In this document: positions 6,910 through 16,110 of the stretch, piece after piece
How positions within the stretch are numbered: the first letter of the stretch is position 1
How the letters are laid out: every line of letters starts with the position of its first letter
From: CAYNBT01 sp964396025
GTDB lineage: Bacteria > Patescibacteriota > WWE3 > UBA101185 > UBA10185
Assembly (NCBI GenBank): GCA_964396025.1
Contig: CAYNBT010000003.1
Coordinates: 1-64,000 of the forward strand
Direction of reading: 5' to 3'
DNA length: 64,000 nucleotides
Program-made: the position numbers and the translations under genes
Notes under the pieces: generated by a model
The model's database searches: none
What the model saw: only the letters and a program-made list of their open reading frames with translations
What the model was told of the DNA's origin: nothing

Positions 6910-8783
6910 AAAACCTTATTTTAGAGTCGCTTTCCACAGGTAAGAGTAAAAGAAGAAAAGGTTTCGAAAAAATAGATTCATTACCGTTACTTGGGGGAGA
7001 TACAGTTCTAGAATCAAAAGATACGTCTGTTGTTTTAGATTCCAAACATCGCTTTACCCGCCTAATTTTGCTAGCAATAACGCTTCTACTCGTCTTCCTT
7101 ACTTTTGTTTCGCGCGCTTTTATTTTTCAGCTTGTAAAAGGGAACGAATATTTTGCCTTGTCAGAAAAAAACAGCATAAGGAATTTTACTATTCAGGCTG
7201 AGCGTGGGGTAATCTATGACAGAAACAACAAAGTTATTGTAAGAAACAAACCTTCCTTTTCGCTGGAACTCTCGGTTGATTTGTGCAAAAGCAAAGAGGC
7301 TCAAAAAAAATGTGTAGAAGAGCTGGATTTGGTTTCTACTGTAGTCAAAATAGAAAAACAGGATATTCTAGGGCAAATCCAATCAGGTAAACGCAGCATT
7401 TTACTCACATCCGGTATTCCCAAGTCTCAGACAGTTGTTCTTGAACCTAAAATTGCTAAATACAAAGCTCTAGAACTTTCTATTGCACCAGTTCGCGACT
7501 ACATTTATGCGAACGTTTATGCCCACATCATAGGATATGTGGGTCTTGCGGACACAATTTATCCTCAAATTATAGGAAAGACGGGTGTAGAGAAGTATTA
7601 CAACGAAATACTCTCAGGCTTTCAGGGTTCAAAAATTGTTCAAGTTGATTCTGCAAGCCTTAACTACGTGCTTCTCAGTGAGTACCCTCCACTACCGGGT
7701 AGAAACATAAAGTTAAATATGGATATTGATCTTCAGAAAGAGGCATATGAAGCACTTAAGCAAACAGTAGAAAAGGGCAAGGCTAAGGCAGGAGCTGTCG
7801 TGGCGCAAGACCCTCAAACAGGTGGAGTGCTGGCACTTGTAAGTTATCCTTCTTTTGATCCCAACAAACTAACGGTGGGACTCAGTCAAAAAGAATTTAA
7901 TGACCTGCAAAATTCAACGCTTTTTCCGTTTTTTAACCGTGCCATTTCTGGAATTTATCCTCCAGGTTCTGTTTTTAAGATGTTTGTGGCAGCGGGGGCT
8001 TTAGAAGAGAAGATAGTTAAGAAAGATACAACAATTGATGATAAGGGTTTTCTAAGTGTAGCAGGCTATACGTTTCGTAACTGGAAACTTGATGGTCACG
8101 GTATAGTTGATTTAGTCAGAGCGCTTCAGGTAAGTAACGATACTTATTTTTATACAATAGGCGGTGGTTACGGTTCCATACGAGGATTAGGTATCGAAAA
8201 ACTCAGTACTTGGGTAAGAAAATTCGGCTTTGGGGCCCCAACAAAAATCGATTTGGAAGGGGAATCCAGAGGATATATACCTGACGGTAAAGATAGACAG
8301 TGGTATTTGGGCGACACCTATATCACTTCAATTGGTCAAGGAGATGTATTAACAACGCCATTACAGATCAATAATGGAGTTACATACTTTGCTAATGGTG
8401 GAAAAATCTTTACACCTGCTGTGGTAGCAGAGATAGATGGCGAGAGTCCAAAACAACCTCAGCTAATCGCACAAAAACTTATATCACAGCAGAACTACCA
8501 ATTGATTATTGAAGGAATGAAAGCAGCGGTTAATCCGGGCGGCACTGGTTATCCTGTGTTTGATTTTACCCAAAAGCATCCGGGTATTGAATTGGCAGGG
8601 AAGACAGGTACCGCTGAATATATAGACGCCGCAGGCAAAGCGTCCACACATGCTTGGTTTACTGTGTTCGGCCCTGTAGAGAATTCCAGCATCGTTCTAA
8701 CAGTGTTTCTAGAGGGTGGAGGGTCAGGCTCAGATGATGCAGCCCCCATTGCACGCAAACTTCTTGATTTTTGGTTCAAATAG
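6906..8783 (+). CDS. mrdA: Penicillin-binding protein 2, transpeptidase
   Basis: 625 aa from the ATG overlapping the mreD stop. A membrane anchor lies around residues 50-72, then the non-catalytic pedestal (RGVIYDRNNKVI) and the transpeptidase domain. Active-site motifs are complete: SxxK in PPGSVFKMF (S355, K358), SxN (S410) and KTG in GKTGTAEY (K566). It cross-links peptidoglycan during elongation. The partner RodA is not in this window. The longer frame starting at 6792 lies within mreD and is unlikely to be translated. Confidence 0.94.
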   Translation: MKNLILESLSTGKSKRRKGFEKIDSLPLLGGDTVLESKDTSVVLDSKHRFTRLILLAITLLLVFLTFVSRAFIFQLVKGNEYFALSEKNSIRNFTIQAERGVIYDRNNKVIVRNKPSFSLELSVDLCKSKEAQKKCVEELDLVSTVVKIEKQDILGQIQSGKRSILLTSGIPKSQTVVLEPKIAKYKALELSIAPVRDYIYANVYAHIIGYVGLADTIYPQIIGKTGVEKYYNEILSGFQGSKIVQVDSASLNYVLLSEYPPLPGRNIKLNMDIDLQKEAYEALKQTVEKGKAKAGAVVAQDPQTGGVLALVSYPSFDPNKLTVGLSQKEFNDLQNSTLFPFFNRAISGIYPPGSVFKMFVAAGALEEKIVKKDTTIDDKGFLSVAGYTFRNWKLDGHGIVDLVRALQVSNDTYFYTIGGGYGSIRGLGIEKLSTWVRKFGFGAPTKIDLEGESRGYIPDGKDRQWYLGDTYITSIGQGDVLTTPLQINNGVTYFANGGKIFTPAVVAEIDGESPKQPQLIAQKLISQQNYQLIIEGMKAAVNPGGTGYPVFDFTQKHPGIELAGKTGTAEYIDAAGKASTHAWFTVFGPVENSSIVLTVFLEGGGSGSDDAAPIARKLLDFWFK

Positions 8784-8834
8784 CAAAATTCTATTCAGGT
8801 TAGATACTCCTCCCTTTGCATTGGGTGATGAATC

Positions 8835-9494
8835 TTGGATAGTGTTTACATGTACAAGATCATTCCAAATGATTCGAGCACCTTTCCGCAACAACTCTTA
8901 GCTCTAAAAAACAACCCAAAAGAGCTTTACTGTTTTGGTAACGAACTTATACTCAACTCCAAGGCCATAGCCGTGGTGGGAAGCAGACATTTTTCTGATT
9001 ACGGGAGAAATGTTGTTTTAAGCTTGGTTGCTGAACTGGCTAGTTTGGATTTTACGATTGTGTCTGGTTTGGCTCAAGGCATTGATACTTTTTCGCACCA
9101 AATATGCCTCAAACTTTCAAAACAAACAATAGGAGTCTTAGGCTTTGGCATAAACTACCTTAAAGATTTTGAGAATGTAGGTCTTTGCGAGCAAATCATA
9201 GAAGAAAATCTTGGAGCAATTGTTTCGCCTTTTTCTCCTCAGCAAAAACCGGAAAAATGGACATTCATCTCGCGCAACAAGGTCATCGCGGGAATGTCTG
9301 TGGCCACACTAGTTATAGAGGCTGTTGCCAAAAGCGGTACCTTCCATACTGTTGACGCCTCGTTAGAGTTATCTCGTCCTGTTTTTGCAGTTCCGGGTAG
9401 CATTTTTTCCCACAACTCAAAAGGTGTCCACAAACTTATTAAGCAAGGAGCCTATCTTACAGATTGCCTAGACGACATAGTTCAAAATGTATGA
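8835..9494 (+). CDS. dprA: DNA-processing protein DprA
   Basis: 219 aa from a TTG at 8835; an in-frame ATG at 8850 is an alternative. The Rossmann-like DprA core is clear: IAVVGSRHFSDYGR, IVSGLAQGIDTFSH, GVLGFGIN, ISRNKVIAGMSVATLVIEA, SGTFHTVDASLELSRPVFAVPGS. It lacks the extra N-terminal SAM and C-terminal winged-helix domains of longer DprAs, so it is a minimal version. DprA loads RecA onto incoming single-stranded DNA during natural transformation, in line with DNA uptake by organisms with limited biosynthesis. Confidence 0.92.
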   Translation: MDSVYMYKIIPNDSSTFPQQLLALKNNPKELYCFGNELILNSKAIAVVGSRHFSDYGRNVVLSLVAELASLDFTIVSGLAQGIDTFSHQICLKLSKQTIGVLGFGINYLKDFENVGLCEQIIEENLGAIVSPFSPQQKPEKWTFISRNKVIAGMSVATLVIEAVAKSGTFHTVDASLELSRPVFAVPGSIFSHNSKGVHKLIKQGAYLTDCLDDIVQNV

Positions 9495-9550
9495 AGAACC
9501 AACTGCTTACGCAGATGGTTCTTCTAGTTCCCCGCTGCGCTAAGAACTAG
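9493..9550 (+). terminator. Double hairpin after dprA
   Basis: Two consecutive hairpins: GAAGAACCA...TGGTTCTTC (9493-9524, GCAG inner pairing) and CTAGTTC...GAACTAG (9524-9550). They overlap the dprA stop region and precede the promoter of the next gene. There is no clear T-run, so termination is likely but not certain. Confidence 0.55.
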
Positions 9551-9582
9551 GAATCTCCCTAAAAACTCTGTAGAATTTCTAC

Positions 9583-11358
9583 ATGCCCGCATTTGCCGAA
9601 CTACCCGAACAAGGCCCACTGCCTTCATATATGGAACCACGCTACCTTGCAAAGGACATCAGCAATTTTTTTGCACGGAAATCGGAAACAGTCCCCGCAA
9701 CAATTGAACGCAAGTACGGTGATCCCAAGCAAAAAGTTGAAGCAATGCTGGTAAGTTGGGAATCTGACCCAACACGCTTAGCAAAGGACATTGATACAGA
9801 CTTATATTTGTTGGATATCCTCCCTGATCGTATGCAACTACTCTTTCCGGATCAAGATCACATAGATGAGTTTAGAGCTGCATACCAAACTTTTATCACT
9901 GATTTGTCTGTTGCGGTAGAAGGGGAAGTTACCGCTGGAAGAATGTCTTTGAAAAGCAAAAAAGCTTCAAATCTTGATGAGGACGATCTTGCAGGTACTA
10001 TTGCATCTTGCGACAACTTGGAGTTGGAGCTTAACTCGCATCCCATACCTCTACAAGTTCTCGCCAAGCACACACAGGCTTTAGTTCGTATTGTCGAGGA
10101 TGTTGCATACAAGGCAAGAAGTGCTCCACTAGAACTCCGCAATCAAATTGTTGGAGAGTTAAGCGCGTTGTACCTAAACAGTCTTGCGTTTGATGAGCTG
10201 GTACAACATCAAACTCGCCCCGCAAGGTGGTCAACGGATGATCTTGATTGGTACAAACAAGAAAGCCAACAAGCAGAAGCAATCAATTCTTTGACAGTAG
10301 CTGAACCCGAAAAACCCGATCCCGAAATCCTCAAAATTGCCGAACGAAGAAGAAATCAAAAACATCTTCTTGCAGAAAACAAAACCCGCCTAGAAATTGC
10401 AGACACCCTTGAATCCGGCAGGGAAGCAATCCAAAAAGCCATGGTAACAGAGTTAATGAAGCAAAGAGAGGCACAGCACCTTAAATTACCTTCCCAAGAT
10501 GCTGTGGAATCCGCAACTGATTACTTTCTAGCCGATGTTGTTACATTAGATCGCGCGGGTGTCCTAGACAAAGAAGCGTACGATTACTTGCCGGTTGCAA
10601 AAAAACTTGATCACCACCCAAGAATTCAAAAGTGGTTAGATGAAACAAACTCTATCGTTATTCCGGATTCAGTAACTCGTGAAGATAAACTAGCCAAGCT
10701 AGAAAAAATGGAGCCTAGTGAAAAAGCAGCATTTATCTTGGAACTTGGACCAAACTCCAAAAACATCGCCGTGCTGGAACAAACCCTAAAACGTTCTCAA
10801 AAAGATTCCCACCTGCGAACTGAACAAATTGCGCGCATTACCGGAATGTTGTGTTATGCAGATCTTTATCTAAGTCTTCACCCTGAGGCATACATGCAAG
10901 ACAAACAATATCCCGACACCCGAGTTTTGCGCAGCCTCCAAAATTTGGACATGTTTATGGAAAATTCCCCAGGCGTTATGTCCAAAAAGTTTAACCAAAA
11001 TGAGATAAACAGAGGCGTTCATTTAAGAACAAACATTATCTTCAGCTCCCTTGAAGAAATGATTGGAGGCAAAGAATCTGTCATGTTCCAGCCAGAAGGC
11101 GCCGAAAAACCCCATACAGTAGAAATCCTAGACAACCACGACCTAACCTTGGTAGGGGAAAGCACCTTCGAGCCAACAGGAGACACTAGCGAAGTACCCG
11201 AATACCTCTTAGAGCCAAACAACTTCACAGGGCAAGATATTCTGAGCTTTGCTTCTCCCATGTCTTACCCAAGACCTGAAGGCGTAACTAAGCCAACACG
11301 CAAGCCCAGAGATCCCATGATTCTAGAGCGGATATCTTCCTTGGCAGGCGCTATTTAG
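9583..11358 (+). CDS. Large hypothetical protein, 591 aa
   Basis: 591 aa, not recognised. Soluble, acidic, almost entirely helical by eye, no signal peptide or membrane segment. Residues about 275-315 are charged and suggest a coiled coil (ERRRNQKHLLAENKTRLE). TAGAAT (9571-9576), preceded by TG, ends 6 nt before the ATG, so transcription should be leaderless as for core genes. The N-terminus MPAF and the bases around the start closely match those of the 688-aa methyltransferase gene at 31194, hinting at a lineage-specific family of large helical proteins. Confidence 0.7.
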   Translation: MPAFAELPEQGPLPSYMEPRYLAKDISNFFARKSETVPATIERKYGDPKQKVEAMLVSWESDPTRLAKDIDTDLYLLDILPDRMQLLFPDQDHIDEFRAAYQTFITDLSVAVEGEVTAGRMSLKSKKASNLDEDDLAGTIASCDNLELELNSHPIPLQVLAKHTQALVRIVEDVAYKARSAPLELRNQIVGELSALYLNSLAFDELVQHQTRPARWSTDDLDWYKQESQQAEAINSLTVAEPEKPDPEILKIAERRRNQKHLLAENKTRLEIADTLESGREAIQKAMVTELMKQREAQHLKLPSQDAVESATDYFLADVVTLDRAGVLDKEAYDYLPVAKKLDHHPRIQKWLDETNSIVIPDSVTREDKLAKLEKMEPSEKAAFILELGPNSKNIAVLEQTLKRSQKDSHLRTEQIARITGMLCYADLYLSLHPEAYMQDKQYPDTRVLRSLQNLDMFMENSPGVMSKKFNQNEINRGVHLRTNIIFSSLEEMIGGKESVMFQPEGAEKPHTVEILDNHDLTLVGESTFEPTGDTSEVPEYLLEPNNFTGQDILSFASPMSYPRPEGVTKPTRKPRDPMILERISSLAGAI

Positions 11359-11401
11359 CCGTAAAATCAACCAAAAGCAGTTATTAAATAACCCATAGTA
11401 C

Positions 11402-11473
11402 TTTACAAAAGAGGATTTTGGTGGTAGTATAGTAGTTGAGAACGTTTGTTCTTCACAGCGCTATCCTGCTGTG
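11402..11473 (+). promoter_or_regulatory. Promoter and structured leader of the 179-aa membrane protein
   Basis: TTTACA (11402-11407), 17-bp spacer, TAGTAT (11425-11430). The transcript begins near a GAGAAC/GTTCTT hairpin (11438-11453), followed by CACAGC/GCTGTG (11454-11473). The block from -10 to GAGAAC is nearly identical to that of the lipoprotein gene promoter at 14584-14636. Confidence 0.75.
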
Positions 11474-11511
11474 TTTATTGGATCGGTAAGATGACTGTAG
11501 GAGGTCACATC

Positions 11512-12051
11512 ATGTTCGATTTTCTTTGCTCTTTCCTTGGATGTAACGGCTCCGCCCTCAAAGAGGGTGTAGAGTTTGTTGGTGGTATTGTTGTGGTGTT
11601 TGGCGTGCTGGTTGGATTGTCTCTCAGCCGCCCTAAGATGGTGCTGTTAGGTATAGTTGGGTTGAGTGCTCCCTTCATTGGGTTTGCGGGTGTATGGATG
11701 ACATTGTCCATGGCCTCGCAATACTTTGGCGGTGCGGCCCTACCAATGCCTGGTTTGCTGGGGAACCTGTACCCGTACGCTGTTGCGTTCTGGTTTATCC
11801 CAGCGGTGATATCTTTGATCACAGTTTTGGCTGTGGCCAATGGGCTGTCGTGGGTGCTTGTTGAACTGACCGAACGGAAAGCCGAACGGTTTAGTAAAAG
11901 TACTCATGCGGAAGACAAGGCATTCGCTGAGGCAAATCCGTTGAGCAAGAAGTCTCGGAAGTTCAATTGGATTGACGGGTGGGTGCTTTCGATTTCGTAT
12001 TTCTTGGGTGTGGAGTACAGTGAAGAGTTCCTAGACGGGCTTAGTAACTGA
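11512..12051 (+). CDS. Small integral membrane protein, unknown
   Basis: 179 aa from the ATG at 11512, which follows TAGGAGGT with ideal spacing; the longer frame to 11446 would run through the leader hairpins. Three or four membrane helices are visible (about residues 18-35, 40-68, 85-112), then a charged cytosolic tail of about 65 residues (ELTERKAERFSK...). I do not recognise the family. Codons are richer in G/C at third positions than the neighbouring core genes, and expression signals are of the accessory type. Confidence 0.7.
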   Translation: MFDFLCSFLGCNGSALKEGVEFVGGIVVVFGVLVGLSLSRPKMVLLGIVGLSAPFIGFAGVWMTLSMASQYFGGAALPMPGLLGNLYPYAVAFWFIPAVISLITVLAVANGLSWVLVELTERKAERFSKSTHAEDKAFAEANPLSKKSRKFNWIDGWVLSISYFLGVEYSEEFLDGLSN

Positions 12052-12062
12052 TCCTCACCCTA

Positions 12063-12122
12063 ACGGCGAGCTTCGGTACAAAAAGAGTAAAATCTTAATG
12101 TATTGAAGTCTCGCCGGTTTTT
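12063..12122 (+). terminator. Rho-independent terminator
   Basis: CGGCGAG near 12063 pairs with CTCGCCG near 12110, followed by GGTTTTTGTTTTT. The loop is long (about 40 nt) and contains a GCTTCGGT mini-hairpin. It closes the membrane-protein unit ahead of topA. Confidence 0.75.
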
Positions 12123-12186
12123 GTTTTTAGCCCCTTTTTCATTCCAGATTTTACGCAAAAGTCCACTCACATTTTCCTTCCCACTT

Positions 12187-12214
12187 TTGACAAAACTTTT
12201 GATTAATGTATCCT
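12187..12214 (+). promoter_or_regulatory. topA promoter
   Basis: TTGACA (12187-12192), 16-bp spacer, TATCCT (12209-12214). The start codon at 12227 is only 12 nt beyond the -10, so the leader would be about 5 nt and lacks a Shine-Dalgarno. Confidence 0.6.
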
Positions 12215-12226
12215 CATTTAAGGTAT

Positions 12227-14377
12227 ATGACCAAATTAGTGATTGTTGAATCACCCACAAAAGCAAAAACTCTGTCCAAAATCCTAGGACCGGATTACGA
12301 CATTCAAGCCTCAATGGGGCACATACGTGACCTTCCAACTAAAGATATTGGAATAGATACCAAACACGATTTCACCCCAACTTATGAAGTTCCGGAAAAA
12401 GCCAAGAAGAATTTAAATATACTCAAGAAGGCTCTAAAATCCGCCAAGGAAGTAGTTTTAGCTACTGACCCTGATCGAGAAGGGGAGGCGATTGCGTGGC
12501 ACTTGTACGAGCTTTTAAAGCCTTCCAAAAAATCCAAAAAAGATGAAATAAAATTTGAACGCGTGGTTTTTCATGAAATCACTAAATCCGCCATTGAAGA
12601 AGCTTTTGCTCACGCAGGTGAGATAAACATTGATCTTGTGGACGCTCAGCAAGCTCGCCGAATCCTAGATCGTTTGGTTGGTTACAAGCTTTCGCCGCTT
12701 TTGTGGAAGAAGGTTCGCTACGGTTTGTCTGCAGGCCGCGTGCAGAGTGTGGCCGTACGTTTAGTAGTAGAGCGAGAACGCGAGCGCCAAGCTTTCAAAG
12801 CAGACGAGTATTGGAGCATTGATGCAAAATTCCTTACAAAAGCAAAAGAAGAATTTGAGGCCACGCTTTATGAAAAGGCCGGTGCCAAGGTTGAAATTAC
12901 AAAAGAATCCGAAGCCCTAAAAATCAAGGAAGATCTTGCATCAGCAACTTACAAAATAACCGACGTAAAAAAAACCGAGCGCAAAAGGCAACCGAATCCT
13001 CCGTACAAAACTTCTACGCTTCAACAAGCAGCTGCAAACATTTACGGCTTCTCTGCCAAAAAAACCATGATTGCCGCTCAAAAACTCTTTGAGCAGGGGT
13101 TTATTACTTATCACCGTACAGATTCTCTGAATCTTTCGGCTGATTTTATTGATATTGCTCGCGAATATTTGAAAAAAGAACTAGGGAAGGAATATATTCC
13201 TGCGGAACCTGTAATTTACAAAACCAAATCAAAAAACGCTCAAGAAGCTCACGAAGCAATTCGCCCAACCAATGTTCAGCTTAAGCTAAGCGAACTTAAA
13301 AAACATGACCTAGGAATAGATGAGGTGAAAGTATACTCGTTAGTCTTTAAAAGAGCATTGGAAAGCCAATCCGTTGCAGCAGTTTATGATCAAACCAGCG
13401 TTTCTATCACCTCAAACAACAGCTATGTTTTTAGAGCAAACGGTTCTATTATAAAGTTTGATGGATGGCTTGGTATTGAGCAATTACTAGGGTTTGAAGA
13501 TGATATTGAAGCAGAAAACAAACTACCTAACCTTGAAGTAGGGGACGTTGTGAAAGCAAAAAACATAGAAGCGGAACAACATTTTACCCAACCTCCGGCC
13601 CGCTATTCCGACGCCACTTTGATCAAAGCTTTGGAAGAAAGAGGCATAGGCCGCCCTTCCACCTACGCCCCAACTATGTCTACCATTACGGCTCGCGGCT
13701 ACGTACGCAAGGAAGGCCGCTATTTTGTGCCCGAAGACGTCGCCTACGTGGTAAACGACATGTTGGTTACACACTTTCCAAACATTGTAGACTACGAATT
13801 TACGGCACTTATGGAGGAAGGACTAGACAAAATAGCCGAGGGAGAAATCAAATGGGTGCCTGTTATACGGGAATTTTATGAGCCTTTTGAGCAAATCCTA
13901 GAGCAAAAAGAGGAAGAACTTAGCAAGGCCGACATGACAAAACTAGGCGAAAGCGACGAAAAATGCCCTGATTGTGGCCGCATTCTCTACATCAAACTAG
14001 GCAAATACGGCAAATTCCTAAGCTGCTCGGGCTTTCCTGAGTGCGAATACGCCAAACCCATCCTCACCAACGGTGACGAACTGCAGGACTACGGTAAATG
14101 CGAGAACTGCGAAGACGGCCAAATGATCCTCAAACAAGGCCGCTTCGGCAAATTCATCGCCTGCAGCAACTACCCCAAGTGCAAAACCACCAAGCCCTAC
14201 CTAGACAAAATAGGCATGAAATGCCTTACCTGCACCGAAGGCGACATCATAGTAAAAAAGGCCAAAGGCCGCATCTTCTACGGCTGCAGTAACTACCCCA
14301 ACTGCAAATACGCCAGCTGGAAAAACCCCATGGAGAAAAAAGGCGATGGGGAAGAAGAAACCCCAGCCGTAGCCTAG
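12227..14377 (+). CDS. topA: DNA topoisomerase I
   Basis: 716 aa from the ATG giving MTKLVIVESPTKAKTL. Toprim domain first (VIVESPTKAKT; DPDREGEAIAWHL with the metal-binding DxD-type acidic residues), then the type IA core with the active tyrosine in GFITYHRTDS. Three C-terminal four-cysteine zinc ribbons follow (CPDCGR...CSGFPEC, CENCEDG...CSNYPKC, CLTCTEG...CSNYPNC). It relaxes negative supercoils behind polymerases. The zinc-finger part is richer in GC than the rest. It sits between accessory genes but looks native. Confidence 0.97.
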   Translation: MTKLVIVESPTKAKTLSKILGPDYDIQASMGHIRDLPTKDIGIDTKHDFTPTYEVPEKAKKNLNILKKALKSAKEVVLATDPDREGEAIAWHLYELLKPSKKSKKDEIKFERVVFHEITKSAIEEAFAHAGEINIDLVDAQQARRILDRLVGYKLSPLLWKKVRYGLSAGRVQSVAVRLVVERERERQAFKADEYWSIDAKFLTKAKEEFEATLYEKAGAKVEITKESEALKIKEDLASATYKITDVKKTERKRQPNPPYKTSTLQQAAANIYGFSAKKTMIAAQKLFEQGFITYHRTDSLNLSADFIDIAREYLKKELGKEYIPAEPVIYKTKSKNAQEAHEAIRPTNVQLKLSELKKHDLGIDEVKVYSLVFKRALESQSVAAVYDQTSVSITSNNSYVFRANGSIIKFDGWLGIEQLLGFEDDIEAENKLPNLEVGDVVKAKNIEAEQHFTQPPARYSDATLIKALEERGIGRPSTYAPTMSTITARGYVRKEGRYFVPEDVAYVVNDMLVTHFPNIVDYEFTALMEEGLDKIAEGEIKWVPVIREFYEPFEQILEQKEEELSKADMTKLGESDEKCPDCGRILYIKLGKYGKFLSCSGFPECEYAKPILTNGDELQDYGKCENCEDGQMILKQGRFGKFIACSNYPKCKTTKPYLDKIGMKCLTCTEGDIIVKKAKGRIFYGCSNYPNCKYASWKNPMEKKGDGEEETPAVA

Positions 14378-14464
14378 CTACAGTAGAAACCTTGTTTTAG
14401 CCCCATCCAACAACAAAAAACAACCTTTGTCTCTACACCGAAGTGCCGTTGATAGCACAACCGC

Positions 14465-14485
14465 GCCCTAAACTGCTTTTAGGGC
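14465..14485 (+). terminator. Hairpin in the topA downstream gap
   Basis: GCCCTAAA (14465-14472) and TTTAGGGC (14478-14485) form a compact hairpin. Only a short T-rich tail follows. I see no gene in the 14378-14583 gap; this hairpin is the only clear element and is a candidate topA terminator. Confidence 0.4.
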
Positions 14486-14583
14486 TATTTACGGCTAAAA
14501 GGCTACTTACGCGCGCAGAGCGTTGGGATGCCATAGACTGCCCTCACAACAAATAACCCCTGCTTTAGCCGCAAAATAACCAC

Positions 14584-14658
14584 TTGACATTTGTTTGCTA
14601 TAGGTCTATTATAGTAATTGAGAACATTCAATTCTCCGTATAGTCGATTTGCTATACG
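14584..14658 (+). promoter_or_regulatory. Promoter and structured leader of the lipoprotein gene
   Basis: TTGACA (14584-14589), 17-bp spacer, TATTAT (14607-14612), a near-consensus promoter. The leader holds GAGAA/TTCTC (14620-14636) and CGTATAG/CTATACG (14637-14658) hairpins, the same order as in the leader at 11430-11473. ACCGTAGGAGGT then precedes the ATG. Confidence 0.85.
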
Positions 14659-14693
14659 TTATGATAGTGTCACCCAACCGTAGGAGGTCTATA

Positions 14694-15038
14694 ATGACAC
14701 GCAAGAATTTGGTTCTGTCCACAATTTTGGTTTTGATGGCGTTGGTTTTGGTTGCTTGTGGGGGTGGTGGAGACAAAAAATCCCAGCCTGACACGGGCAC
14801 GAACTACAACCCGTCATACCAACTGCCGGAAGATCATCATGCCTGCCAACAGAATCCGTCAGATGATCGGTGCCAATCTGGCATTGAAGATTTCGTGGAT
14901 GACCTGCCGGCCCGCATCGAAGAGTCGATTCAGGATGCCATGCAAGACGCCGCCAACACTGCTGATACAGCGGAAGATTATGCTGACGAGGCAGTGTGCG
15001 GGGATGGTTACTGGATCAAATGTGACACAGGCGACTAG
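14694..15038 (+). CDS. Small secreted lipoprotein
   Basis: 114 aa. The N-terminus is a lipoprotein signal peptide: MTRKN, a hydrophobic stretch, then the lipobox LVAC followed by GGGG, so cysteine 22 should be lipidated. The mature part is acidic with four further cysteines (HACQQNPSDDRCQ; AVCGDGYWIKCD), suggesting two disulfides, and a helical middle. No family recognised. ATG at 14694 is fixed by the GTAGGAGGT box. Its existence fits the Lgt-like and LspA-like genes found at 53.8-55.2 kb. Confidence 0.8.
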   Translation: MTRKNLVLSTILVLMALVLVACGGGGDKKSQPDTGTNYNPSYQLPEDHHACQQNPSDDRCQSGIEDFVDDLPARIEESIQDAMQDAANTADTAEDYADEAVCGDGYWIKCDTGD

Positions 15039-15135
15039 TTACAACTAGAGAGTGTCACAAGAGGCGAGCGTTAGAAGGAAATTAAGTATAACAACTTAAC
15101 TCCGCTAACGTCTCGCCTCAAATCATTTTTGTAGA
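15021..15135 (+). terminator. Hairpin plus large structured terminator
   Basis: TGTGACAC (15021-15028) pairs with GTGTCACA (15052-15059) around an inner CTAGTT/AACTAG helix that includes the lipoprotein stop codon. Directly after it GAGGCGAGCGTTAG (15061-15074) pairs with CTAACGTCTCGCCTC (15105-15119; one bulge) around TTAAGT/ACTTAA, then T-rich DNA. A hairpin followed at once by a second structured element resembles the hairpin-ribozyme arrangement at 35.3 and 38.7 kb, but no ribozyme core is present here. Confidence 0.8.
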
Positions 15136-15185
15136 CTTTTTTCCGCAGGGAAATTCCAAATATAATTCAACTTAATTTTCAAAAT

Positions 15186-16010
15186 TTAATATTGTAGTGA
15201 GGAGAGCTCGTTTAAGCGGCTTTGGATGGTGGAGGTGTGCCAGCGTGTGAGGTTGTCGAAGCCGGTGGGGTTGGCGAGTGTGATGTTTAGCTCGTGGGTG
15301 AGGTGTTGTTTCATGTACTTGGTGAGGAGGGGTTTGTTGAGTTTTGCGGTGTAGGTTTGGGTGACGAGGTCAATTATGCTGGAGAAGGGTTCGGTTTCCA
15401 TTCTGAGTAGAGAGTAGACAGTGGTTTTGGCGAGGTCGTATTCGGGGTCGCCGAGGGCGGCGTGTTCAAAATCAATTAGTCCGGAGATTTGGCCGTATGA
15501 GATTAGGACGTTTTCGGGTAGAAGGTCTCCGTGTAGGAGCGTGTGGGTTTGCGCTTCTGCGTGCTTTTCCAGTGGAATGTTGAGTTGTTGTGGGTTTATG
15601 GAGTGGATTTGCTCGAGTAGCTTGATGATTTGGGTAAACGTGTCTTTGTCCATGTTTATGGCGGAATATCCAGGTACAAAGGTGCTGATTCTAATAATAA
15701 ATTCCTTGAAGGGTGTGATGTAGTTGCCCGCTAAGTTTTTTTCGTAGAGGGGGGTAGGGAAGTGTTGGTGCAGTGCGTGCGAGACGTGGATGTCTTTGAG
15801 CATGCTTTGCTCGTGGGCTTTGCTCGTGGGTTTGGTGAGTTTTACTAGGTGGGTTTCTTCTTTTTGGAATAGGAAAACGGCGGTGTTGTGGCCAAAACCA
15901 GCTTCTTTGAGTTTGCGGGCATCAAGTCCATAATTTTCTTTTATGACTTGAGCGAGTTCTTCTTTGAAGAGTTTGACTTTTTTTTGATATTCTCTTGCTT
16001 CTTTATTCAT
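15186..16010 (-). CDS. Aminoglycoside phosphotransferase-family kinase
   Basis: 274 aa. Kinase fold with the catalytic HGDLLPENVL (Asp and Asn of the Brenner motif) and the metal-binding acidic residues in LIDFEHAALGDPEYDLA. The N-terminal lobe has a VFLFQKEETHLVKLT strand with the ATP lysine. Family members phosphorylate small-molecule hydroxyls (aminoglycosides, choline, homoserine); substrate cannot be told here. TATAAT lies 11 nt before the ATG, so only a very short leader is expected. Base composition of the gene is biased (many G-rich codons on the plus strand), unlike its neighbours. Confidence 0.8.
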   Translation of the reverse strand: MNKEAREYQKKVKLFKEELAQVIKENYGLDARKLKEAGFGHNTAVFLFQKEETHLVKLTKPTSKAHEQSMLKDIHVSHALHQHFPTPLYEKNLAGNYITPFKEFIIRISTFVPGYSAINMDKDTFTQIIKLLEQIHSINPQQLNIPLEKHAEAQTHTLLHGDLLPENVLISYGQISGLIDFEHAALGDPEYDLAKTTVYSLLRMETEPFSSIIDLVTQTYTAKLNKPLLTKYMKQHLTHELNITLANPTGFDNLTRWHTSTIQSRLNELSSLQY

Positions 16011-16110
16011 ACTGAGCGCATATTATAACTGATTGGTGGTGTAGGGAAGTACAAGCTTGGCAGCGCCCTATAGTGTATAATGTTTGAAACAAAAAATACG
16101 GAGGTGAAAC

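Noticed and set aside
15061..15119. A third ribozyme after the lipoprotein gene
   Set aside because: Architecture (hairpin then structured element) is similar but no CTGANGA/GAAA core or other ribozyme signature is present; a terminator explains it.
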